This document shows positions 35,601-47,600 of a stretch of 64,000 bases of DNA, one piece after another. Below the pieces are notes generated by a model. That model was not told the DNA's origin, did no database searches, and saw only the letters and a list, made by a program, of their open reading frames with translations. The first letter of the stretch is position 1. The number at the start of each line of letters is the position of its first letter. Location of the stretch: the NCBI RefSeq assembly GCF_028583425.1, contig NC_072801.1, positions 11,490,001-11,554,000 on the forward strand. The letters run 5' to 3'. A program made the translations under genes and the position numbers. This DNA comes from Eublepharis macularius (taxonomy: Eukaryota > Chordata > Lepidosauria > Squamata > Eublepharidae).

Positions 35601-38600
35601 TTGAAAAGGGCTTTAACAGCCATACTTGCAGCCCCTTGTAAATCAAACTTGAAGTCTTATAACAATGAAAAGATGAGGCCTACTCTGATGGGAAGACCAT
35701 GGAGTGCTATAGAAGAACCTTTTCGACTAGCAGCAAAAGAGGAACTGAGGGTGAGGGGCGCCATCTCCCAGAAGCACAAGTTGTTTCCAGCGGGAAACGC
35801 TCATACATCTATGCATACACTCTGGAGAGGCGGCGCCCCCTAGTAGATTTTAAAGCTGTAGAAACCTCATCATTTGGCAGGCCTGCGCATGCGCAGTCCC
35901 ACACAGGATTGCACAGGAGACTGCCAATGAATATAAAGTTGTGCTTTTAAACGTTATTACAAGGCCACTGTGAAACCCATGCCTGCTGCAGAGGGTATGT
36001 GTATGTTATGTACCATCAAGTTGCCTCCGACCTATGGCGACCCTATGAATGAAAGACCTCCAAAACATCCTATCATTGATACAAGTTTAAAGCAACCTAG
36101 ACAAGACCGGCCAGCAAATAATAACAACATTTGATTTATATACTGCCCTTCAGGACAACTTAATGCCCACTCAGAGCCATTTACAAAGTATGTTATTATT
36201 ATCCCCACAACCAGGGATCATTTCGTAGAAAAAGAGCTGCAGGAACTCATTAGCACAACTCATTAGCATATGCCATGCCCCTTGCCAGCACCGGAAGTGC
36301 GTCATTAACATAACTGATTTGCATATGCCACACGCCCTGACCCCCCCAATCCAGGCCAAAATGGGCCCAAAATGGCCAAAAATCAGGTGGGCGGGGCCAC
36401 CTGACATGTGACCTCTTTGGAGAACTACTGGAACTGCGTTCCTGCGCATTCCCCCTCAAAATGAGCGCTGCCCACAACAAACACCTTGTGAGGTGGGTGG
36501 GGCTGAGAGAGCTTCTAGAAGCTGTGTCTAACCCAAGGTCACCCAGCTGGCTTCAAGTGGAGGAGTGGGGAATCAAACCTGGTTCTCCAGATTAGCGACC
36601 CGTGCTCTTAATCACTACACCAAACTGGCTTTCTATTCATGTCTCAGGATGAATGTACCAAGCAGGAAAGAGGCAAACACTTCGAGATGACCCAGCAGGA
36701 GCCCATTTGCACTAGAAGGCTATAGATCAAACAGTTTGGAAGACAACAGATTGGCATTCTAGACCTCGTGCGTGTACAGAAGTGTCTCTGTCAGTGAGGT
36801 CTACTTTGCAATCTGGAGGGTTTTTCCTAACTGCAATAGAAGGATATGAATGCTTACTCGTTACGCTCTTCTTGGTTGTGCTGTAACCTCTGAGAAAGCC
36901 CCTCCCCTCCCTGCAGCTAACAACAACTTTATCTTGGTTACAGTCTAGTAAGAACACAGCCTGGTTAATACTTTTTAATTCCGTTCTTCAAAGTTATTTA
37001 TGGTGGTGTATGCCAAGACAGGCAATGGCAAACTGCCTCTGAATGTCTCTTGCCTTGAAAACCCTATAGGCTTGCCATAAGTCAGCTGTGACCTGACGGC
37101 TGTACACATACACGCACAAATGGGTGGTGTACATGTGACATCCTCACAACAAGTCTATATGGCTTGGCGTAAGTGACTTACCTACAGTGCAATTCTAAAC
37201 AGAGAAACACCCTTCTAAGCAATTTTAATCCAATGGCTGCAAACAACAACAGTGTGCTTATATACCGTCCTTTTGGGCAGATTAGTGCCACACTCAGCAG
37301 GGGGAACAGGCAGTGTTATTACTATCCTTGCAATATGGGGAGCTGGGACTGAGTGGAGTGGCTTACTCAAGGCTACCTGCAGAGCTCATGGCAGCAATGG
37401 GCGTCAAACCAGCAGAGTGCTGTCTTGGAGCTCAGCCGCTTAACCACAGCAGCTCTCCAAATATGCAACCTAGAGATTTCTCTGAATAATCTGGATACCT
37501 CAAGAACAGGACGGTATGATGGGCAAAACAAGAGAGCCATTAGTCGAAGAAAAATAAGGGAACGTCCTGGAATCAATGGGCTATCTCAGCTTAAAAGAAG
37601 AAAAGTGTATTTACTTACTGTACTAAATTTATACTTTGCCTATCTAACCAATGGGGATCCAAAGCAGGTTTACACTGATCTCCCTCACTGTATCTTCACA
37701 ATAACCCTGTGAGGTAGGTTATGTTGAGAGTATGCGACTAGCCCAAGGTTACCCAGAGAGTTTTCTCAGTTGGCGGGGGGTGGGGGCGGGGGGGTTGAGA
37801 GCCTGGAGTCTCCCAGATCCTAGACTGACACTCTAACACTCTTGACATCATAAATGAGAAAGAAAAGGTAATTTGAAAACAATCTTAGAATATAATGTTG
37901 TAAAATAGAAGTGAACATACTGAAAATGCTTTAATCTTTCATGCTTTGTGCATGGAAAGTGTCCTATGAAATCTATGCTCTGTGTTTGTTCAGAACATAA
38001 TAGAAATATTATTTGGTAGATGGAACATGAAGAGTTTTCAGTCGAGTCAAGAAAACTGTCTTATGACTTGACATACATACAAACAGCACTGCACGTGTTT
38101 TTATAAGAAGCAGTACACGCCAAAGTAAAAATAATGTACGGCCCTTAAATATGCATTCCTTGAGCATTATTAGCAGCTCTTCTCAACAGTTGCATTTAAT
38201 TTTCTTTAAAACAAACAGGTTATTAAATTATCTTACAACTTCCATTAATCACACCAAAAGGAAGACAATGGCTGATGAACAACTCAGTGACAGGACTCAC
38301 ACTTGAGAGGAAAAACATGCCACTTTCAGCTTTTCTCAAGCAGGAGCTGGCCCATTTGCCGTTTAATATTGCAGTTACATAGATGCACATCAAATCTTAC
38401 CTGCACTATCAGGATGGAAGGCTCACATGAACAATTTGCTAGGTATTTTTAGAGATTTTGCTGATCTTCATGATGATTGGTATCTTGTAAACGCCCACAC
38501 TTTATATTTTCTACTTTTCATAACTGGAGCAAATTAATAGCTCATAATGATCCACCATCATGTTTTCTACTTTTCATATCTGGGGCAGAATACAGAACAC

Positions 38601-41600
38601 AAATTGTCCCATGGTTCTTTTGGGGACCTGTTATTCTTTCCTTCACGGGTGGGAAACTGGGGGAGTAGGGGGAAGGTGAACTTGGACAGACAAACGGGCG
38701 GCCAGGAAAGAGTTGTTCCCCCCAGCGACACACACACACTTCCTGCTGGACACTCCAGTCTCCTTTACCTTGGGCCGGAAGAAGAATCACAGTACCAGAC
38801 ATAACACATAATTTGACTGTAAGGGAAAAGAAAGAATCCATCCCACAAAACAACTACATGACCCCCCTTACCATACCTCTATCTCAACAGTATTTGAACA
38901 AATATTATGGCATTTTAAACAGGCAGACCCCGCCCCAGCCCCTGGTTCTAGCTATTCTTGGTGGTGGAGAGAGCCCTCAAGTCAAAGTTGACTTACGGTG
39001 GGGTTTTCATGGCAAGATACTAACAGAAGTGGTTTGCCATTGCCTGCCTCTGCAACCCTGGCCTTCATTGGAGGTCTCCCATCCAATTATTAACCCTGCT
39101 TAGCTTCTGAGATCTGATGAGATCAGGCTCACCTGGGCTATCCAGGTCAGGGCATGGCTATTCTTGCTCAATCTAATTTGCAGTCTATACATATCGCCTT
39201 TACACACAAGTTGGATAATGCACTTTAGCAATCATTTGCAACTGGATTTTCCTGTTTCACCCAGGAAAATCCAATTGCAAACAATTGCAGAAGTGCATTG
39301 AAAGTGCATTATCCCACGTGTGTGGAAGCAGCCATATAGAGCAATTACTATTATAAACAATAAATTGGACCTTTGAACTAGGTATGCATGTCAATGTACA
39401 AGTCTCTAATATAGACATAAACGACACTGAAAAGAAGATGACTGCCAGATCCATGTAGATCGGAGTTCTATGTTTAAGTGGCATAAAAAGTAACTATGGC
39501 AAATCCTTTAAATTGCACGTTAAATTGAGTGAGCATTTAAATCTCCCCCACCCTGAAATTGCTATATGCTGGTCCCACTGAAAGTCAAATGGCACTCCTG
39601 ATTTTTAAATTATTTCTAATCAATCCAGTGTGCTCTAACTTTATCAAGGGCAAGCAAGATCGGGCACTTTTGTTTACAGTTCTGATCCTAGCTGGGAATG
39701 TGCATGAGAGACAGGGAGAAAATGTCGAACTCTGTCCAATTTATCCCAGAAAAAAAATCCTGAAATATAAAATTAGTAATACAAAACATTAACATGACAC
39801 AATGAGGCAATATGGACACCACTGCTGACATCCATAGAAATAAAGTAACACCACACCAAGTTCTGGTTACCCAGAGAAACTGGTGCAGGATGGCTTACAA
39901 AGGAGGAAAATGCAGTGGCATTCTGCAGACTACAAGCAACATGCAGTTAACAAAGCACACAGATTCTCACTCATGCACTTGAGAGAGTGCACCAAGACCG
40001 AGCTGTCCCTTTGTCAACCCAGCCCCAATTCTCAAGAGAGTGCTCCCCCGCAACAAGCACACGCCAAAGCAGAGCAAGACAATGACAAGGAGGAAGGAAG
40101 AACACAACCAGGCAGCAACACAAGAGAGAAAGAGAAAGAGAGAGAGAGAGAGATGGAGGCCAGCACAGAATGGTAGCATGAAAGCACCAGCAGGAGTGGG
40201 CAACCTGGAACGTGGGTGGACACAATGTCTTGAGGAACAGGATGCAGATTGTGAATTGGGGACCGTTATCAATCCAAGCAAAGCAAGTGGGCCGTGCATG
40301 GCAGTCTGTGCTGGCATCAGCCAGGTCACTTCCAACAGTGAGTGCTTATTCTGAAGGGAGAAGCTACAGGGGATACACTAGCTCAGGGGGTTCACTGACC
40401 TTCCTCAATGCATCCAAGTTGCTCTGCTCACAAACTCAAAACGTACATAAAGCCCCTTCAAGCCCAGGGCTGTCTCTGCCAAATAGTGGCCTCTCTCAGA
40501 GCCCTTGTGTGAAGGCCATTCTGAGGCACATTCCTCCAATCCTTTTTCAAACTAGAAATGAGGGAGAATGAAACTGTGCTATTGCCCCTCCCTTTAAGAC
40601 ATCAGACAGGCTATTTCTTAGAAGGGTTCTTGTCATTCAGCGCCATTTGAAGAAGAAAAGCAGTGCACGGAAACAACTGCGATAATCTATTGCTCTGAAG
40701 GGCCTAACTAGTAGAAACTGAGATAATAGTTTGCTTTTCCCTCTGCAAGTGCTGAAAAAAATGTGGTAGAATGAAGAATTCTACAAGAAGAACTGGAACA
40801 AAAATTTTGTCCTTTCAAGACAAGCTTGACTGCAAAGTTTTTTTTAAAATGTGGGAGACAGGATATGCAAACCTTGCTAGATGGCCTTTCCAAACATGCT
40901 GCTTTGGGTTTAAGGCTTGGTTTGAGAACATTTATCTTTATGTGGAGGCAACCCCCCCCCAGCTGTTTTGCAGCACAGGCTGGGACAAAACACAGAAGAG
41001 ATGTCCCAAGAATCTAAAGGAAGACAAAGAACGCTTGGGGACCTAGACGTTAGCCAGACAAGTTCCGGTCTCTAGGAACAATGGGGCAAGTACACTAAGC
41101 TCTGTTTTAGATACCTTGGCAGCATCCACGTTCCAGGATGATCTTAAATAATGAGAGGAGACCCCTCTCAGTTACAAAACCACTGATATGTTGTTCAATC
41201 TTTGACTGCCACAACGACCACAGGAAGTGATGCCAAGGAAAAGATGCTGATGTCGCTCCGTTGCTAAATGCCAGGGCAGGGCAGGCTAGCTAGCATAAAC
41301 CCTGGGCAGGAAGGGGACAGGGGTGGAAAGTGCAGGGAGAAGGAACGTGAAGACTTCTGGCACTGGCCCAAGGAAGTAAGTGCAGGAATGGCAAAGGTTG
41401 GTGAGGTTGGGAGGGGTTTAGCAAGAAGGACCTTTATTTCAGTACCTGTTTTGATTTTGTGGGCGCTGTTACCAATACGTCCGAGCACTGTCCGAGGGCT
41501 TAAACTGCCAGCTCATATGGCTGCTACTGTCCATGGCAGCCAAATACAACTGTGATGAGGCAGGAAAAGAAAGAGAGAGAAAGAAAGAGAGAGAGAGTGC

Positions 41601-44600
41601 AGCCTCAACGTGCATGAAAAACACAATGCAAGCAAGTGACGACGCTGTGGTGTATATGCTGATGACGGGGAAGGCTCTACCATCCTAGAGGAACGGACCT
41701 CAGGAGCAAGGAGAAGGAAACAAGGGAAGGAATGGCAGGGGTGAGGGACAAAAAAAGAGTGAGACAGACAATGAAGCGGACGACTCCAGGTTGAGAATCA
41801 AACTGTGCCTTGGTTTCCATTATTAGCCAAGCCCAACAGGGACAGGTCCAGTCCGCTTGGGCACCTCCTGGTTGCCACACTCTAACCTCAACAGTGGCCT
41901 GAGAAAGGAGGTATTACATCTCCCAAAAAGGCTGTGGATCTGAACTGCACTCCCAGCCGATGGCTGCAACCCATTTTTATCTAACTTCACAAAAGTAGCA
42001 GGAAGAGGTGGGCCGCTTTGGCATCTCACAGCCATAGCCAGACAAGACTCTGGGCTCATGACTTAGAAAGAGGACTCAATTCACATGAATTCTGCTTCTT
42101 AGGCATCTGTATATCACAGATGGTTGCTTCCTACACACACAAGAATAGACTCTTCTTGCTTTTTTCGGTTCAACCCAAAATGGTAGGAACTTCTCCAAAG
42201 CTCTCTCTTCTACAAATTGTAAATAGCCCAATTAGATTAATACCCCTCTCCTTAGTCTGCTGGGGTGGTGTTATCCTACATTTATTTAGATATTTATACC
42301 CCAATTTTTCCCTCAACAGGACCTGAAACTGACTTTCAATGTCATTTTCCCCTCCTCCTTTTTGTCCTTATGACCACCACCTGTGAAGTAGGTTAGGCTG
42401 AGACAGAATTGACTGCCCAGAGGTGCCCAGTGAGCTTCCACGGGAGAACGGAGATTCGAGCACGGTTCTCCCAATTCCTAGTCTAAGTGACCCTAGTCTA
42501 ATCACTGGCTATACAACCTCCCTATCAGTCCTCCTTTCCCAAAGAGCAGCTTTATGGAAGGGCAATACTATAATGCAGAATTCAGTCACAAAGATGAATG
42601 GTGGACACTGTGCTGTGCTAAACAGCAAAGCACCTCCACCCAACCCAAGTCATAATAGCAATGGTTTCACACATTATGCTGAAGAATGCACCTACATTTC
42701 CTCTGGAAAGCCAACACTGCACTTGAGAAAGCCTGCTGAAATAAAAACCAAAGAAAGAAAGGCCAAGGAGATAGCAACAAAATGTTTCTGAAACTCTCTT
42801 CTAAGAACCTGTCAAATTAATATGGTGAGGAGGGCACAGTCTATAGATCTGGTCCAGGTATCTTAAGAGTGCGTCATCTTTAAAAAATAATTTTAAAAAA
42901 GTGAGTATTTATATCCCGCTTTATTCTATGATCAGAGCGGCTTGCAACAAATTCACGTTATGTTAAAAGAGAGTCTTATGATACTCCAGGTTGCCAGCCA
43001 GGTATTCAGAGTGCCGTCCTCATCAAGCACCCTTCTAAGTTGATGGAAGTCAATGGGCTTAGAAGGGTGCTCAGGAAGGTCCCGCAAAGCACCACTGGCC
43101 ATACACAGCAAGGCAGTATAAGAATGCAATCAAAGAAACTAGCAGTAAATACCAGAACCATGAAAGGTATTTTCTACTTTGATAATGGGATAGAAGAAGA
43201 GGAAAAAACACTACAAGAAATTCAAAGTACAAATATCAAAACAGAAGGAATTCTCTCTAAAAACAGAATATAACAGCAAGGCTGATTCTGGAGACGGATC
43301 TGGTGTTCATATCCGAGCAGTGTGCGCAGTGCAACCACAGCCAGATATTGCACACATGCATATTGGCTGACGGTGTGGCACCATCTGCAGAATTCTGCTA
43401 ATGGATGGAGCATGGAAATTACGCAGAGATATAAAGAAACATGCATTCAGTTTCCTTCTTTAAAAGGGTCCCTGGACATGTGACCAGAAGATGTGTGTTG
43501 AGTAGATCCTGCCTTTGGCTCCTTTTTTTAAACAGGAGCTGTAACTTGTGCAGGTTTCTGCCTTACTCTTCCAAAGCAGTAAATATAGACTTACAGAAGG
43601 AGGTGGAGACTCTCGACCAATCAATGGGGTGTTCTCACAGCGAGGATTCTGGAAATTTGCATTCTGGCTCCTGGGGTGGGGAGAAAAAAAATCTAGCATG
43701 AAAAGACACCTCCTTTTTAAAAAAAACAGAGCAATGATTTTGGAAGAGTCAAAAATTGTTATAATACATATACACTGGTGACAAAGGTCTTGGAATCTCA
43801 TGTATAACAATGCAAAGAGTAATAATTCTGTGCTGTTTGTCACACAGGATGGATTTTAAATAAGTGCCAAACCATGTAAAATTAGCCCACCCACATGTGA
43901 CATTAAAGTAGTTCTGCATGGTTCTAAGACTGCAAGTTATTTTTCTTTTGTTTCGTAGTCCATCAAAATGAAACTACTGGGAGTGGTCATACAGGGATTT
44001 GGGGCAATGCACCATCAGTGAAGACCTGTTTCTCAAAAGATCCACGTGTGGCTGTGCTGAGCAGGCAGTCTGGGTCAGTAATTAGCTATATGGGGACTGA
44101 TAAACAGAAGCTGGAGAGAGAGTCCCGCTAGGTGGTTCAGCAGGCCACAGAGGTGTCATTCACCCTGTGATAGACAGGTTTCCATTCAAATCAGGTTCAC
44201 AGCTCAGATACCAGCTTTGCTTGAATACGCTCAAGAACTGTCCAATGCACGGAGAGCTCTTCAATATTCTGATTGGTGCACCAGCTGTGTTCTCTTCTGG
44301 AAAGAGACAATCTTGGCACAGTTTAGGTTTGTTGCTGCAATGTATGTAAGGGTGCCTTTGAGAGGTGTTTGTCAACCACAACATGCAGCATTGTTAATGC
44401 CTAGGACCATGGTGTCTGAAGAAAGGCCTGCTCCCCAAGAGTCTGTGCATCAGTCAAAATCTAAATCCACAAGCTCTTCTTCAGGTGTCCCCACCTTCTG
44501 AGGTTTCGGTGGGCGACCACCAGGAACGGAACATCACCAGAACACACGTCCCGATTGTAAAACACAATGGAGTCCTTCTCTGTTGTTAAAACAAAGCCAT

Positions 44601-47600
44601 TCTCGAGAAACTCAAAAAGAGCCAAATGATAGGCTTTCTCCAACAGGGAAGCCCCCCTTGAGTTAGATGTAACCTGAAGGTAAGGCCAGCCAAATGATAC
44701 CAACAGCTTCTGTTAACAGAGAGGGAGTCTAAGAATCAGCCAAGATTTCGGAATCTTGCTGGAAGCAGCATCTTTCTCCTGGTAGCATTCCGACGGAATC
44801 CAGGTAAATTTCCTCCCTCCAGCATGGACACCTTTGCTCCCCACCATTATTTCATAATTAGATTTTCTCATCATCATGTTCTGGAAAAGGGGGTTCATAG
44901 AATCATAGAGTTGGAAGGGGCCATACAGACCATCTAGTCCAACCCCCTGCCCAGTGCAGGATCAGCCTAAAGCATCTCTGACAAGTATTCATCCAGCCTC
45001 TTCTTGAAAACTGCCAGTGAAGGGGAGCTCACCACCTCCCTAGGCAGTTGATTCCACTTTTGAACTACTCTGACCGTGAAAAAGTTTTTCCTAATATCCA
45101 GCCGGTACCTTTGTGCATGTAATTTAAGCACATTGCTTCGGGTCCTACCCTCTGCTGCCAACTGGAACAGCTCCTTGCCCTCCTCCAAATGACAGCCTTT
45201 CAAATATTTAAAGAGAGCAATCATGTCCCCCCTCAACCTCCTCTTCTCCAAACGAAACATTCCCAAGGCCCTCAGCCTTTCCTCGTAGGGCTCAGTCTCC
45301 AGACCCCTGATCATCCTCGTTGCTCTCCTCTGCACCCTCTCAATTTTGTCCACATCCTTTTTGAAATGCAGCCTCCAGAACGGCACACAGTATTCCAGGT
45401 GCGGCCTGACCAAGGCAGTATAGAGAGGGGCTATGACCTCCTGCGATTTCGACGTTATGGCCCCTTTGATGAATTCTCTTACGCTTGTACTGGGACGTTC
45501 CACTTCTTTTTCAGAAGGAACAGCCATTTTTTGCTCAACACGCTGCAGTTAAGTTAAGAACCTAGGGCAGTTCTGTGCTATCAACAAGCATCGAGGAATC
45601 TTTTCCCATTTAGCTACGTAAATACCAGTTTACACTCTTTCAATACTTACAGGATGCATTAAACAAGCCAATGAATCCCATGCACCCTCCCCAAAAAACA
45701 ATAAACCAATTTTGCTGCATTTGCCTGCAATGTTATTTCCATTAGAGATCATGTGTAAATTAACTACCGGGAACTCTTCAGAGAGCGTACAGAGAAGCCA
45801 TGTAAACACAAGTCAGATATGTAGCCCCGACATGGTCTACTCCAGTTGGCAACAACTCTTGATTGCTTAGGCTCTTCTTTCCCCCCTTAAAAAGTGTAAA
45901 TAGCCATACTGGCCCACGCAAAGCACAGAACAGGAAGCAAAACCCAGGTTTTTCCTTTTATTACGGCCAATCAAAATGACTGAAATATTGTGCAAGCTTT
46001 TGAGTTCAACAGAACTCTTTGTCAGGCTAGATGTCACAAAAAGAAAATTAAAAAGAGGGGAAAAGTAGATCTAGGTCAAGATTTTGGCTGGTCAGCCTTT
46101 GGTGTTAGAGGTTGGCAGGCTCACATTTTAATTACTGTGGATGTCAAGATTACTTGATTTGCAATCTGGGAAGAAGGAGCAAACGATGGATGGTCATCTC
46201 TGAAAAAAGTACAGCAAGGTCCAAGCGACAGTCAAAAAACAACTTTCTACTTGTTTCTATTTTCCTTGCCCTGCTACCAGAAAATCCTTTCTATTGCTGA
46301 TGCCCCAGAATCAAAGCCTGTTTCTGCAAAGTGTGCGCTCTGCTCCCAAGCATCATCTACTCACATGTACTCTGTGACGGGGGCATTGCTGACTGTGTGC
46401 GCTGCTGCTGGGATGCTGGTCTCGCTGCCGTAGCTGCTCCCGCAACTGTAAAGGCTGGGCATGTGCACCCGGTACAAGTTGTCATGAGTTTGCCGGTTCC
46501 CTTGGGCTGTGGATTCATCCTCTCCCTCATCATCTGAACTCCTGTAAGAGAGGAGGTGCATGCATGAGCATATGTGAATTTAAAAGTTTCTCTCAAGACA
46601 TTCTAAGGCTGCTGTAAAGACAAGAAAAACCAACCATGTGGGCTTTCCTATCTTTCTCAGCCTCCTCTGCACGCACACATCTGAATAGTTGTACAGGGAA
46701 ATTCAGTATGGCAACGGATCGCATCCCACAGCAACAGACTCTTCCCCCATAAGTAGACTGACTCAGACCTCCCACAAAAGCCATCTGGGCTCTTAAAGCT
46801 CACTGCATTTTCCATCACAGTGCTTCCCCCAGAACTTGCCGAAATTACATACAACTAACACTGGCTGGAACACACTGAAAAAAACTTGTTTCAAGAGCCT
46901 CTGAAAACATAATTGAACCTATACATAACCTGTATTCTATTGCTGGCCGTACTGAAACAACACTTACGGGAAGCAAGTGGCTTCGTGCTTTCGATTACTT
47001 CCACTGGTTTCCAGAGACTGGCAAAATATCCTGAAAGGCCGAATCCACCAAATTTGGCTGCAAATGCTCACCACTGCAATCTCCCATACTTGCTGCCCTG
47101 CACTGTAGCACAATCTCATGATCGGGGGTGGGTGGGGGAGATATTAAGGTGTGAGGGGGGCAGGCACCCACTTTTAACCATTTTACCTGCTCATTCAGTG
47201 TTAGTACCCATTGTGGGAAATTCCCAGGAGCATTTTACCAATTTCAGAATCATTAATTAAATATACATTTAACTGCATTTCTGTCCTACTTTTCTTCCAT
47301 CACACTGTTTCCCGCCCCCCCCCCCCAAAATTTGGGCACTGACCAGAACTGCTTAGCTAAGCTATATCGCCCACTTTCCATATATCTTGCCCTACTATCT
47401 GCACTTTTCTGAAAAGCTAAGTTATGTGCTTTGAATAGTATAACAGACATTTATGCAAAAAAAAATAAATATTCAAAGGCTCATACAGATAGCAAAGTAA
47501 TAAAGTTTAGAAAGTACTGCTACAACCACACACAAATAGCAGCAGATGTGTTTCCACAGTGAATCACAGCAACCAAGGGAGTCTGGCTTGACTCACGGCA

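Larger units (their letters stand above)
30287..35943 (-). mobile_element. Near full-length DIRS-type tyrosine-recombinase retrotransposon
   Basis: DIRS elements use reverse transcriptase, RNase H and a tyrosine recombinase, and lack integrase. All the hallmarks are here. Inverted terminal repeats of about 190-220 bases lie at 30287-30510 and 35730-35943. An internal complementary region at 30571-30660 matches the outer edges of the ITRs. On the - strand, gag-like, RT, RNase H and recombinase remains follow in the usual order. Many stops, two MITE insertions and one LINE tail show it is dead. It sits in the 14 kb last intron of TTYH3, in the same orientation as the gene. Confidence 0.88.

Noticed and set aside
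39967-40335. Ser/Leu-rich frames near 40 kb
   Set aside because: They are translations of a GA-rich simple tract with no family match.
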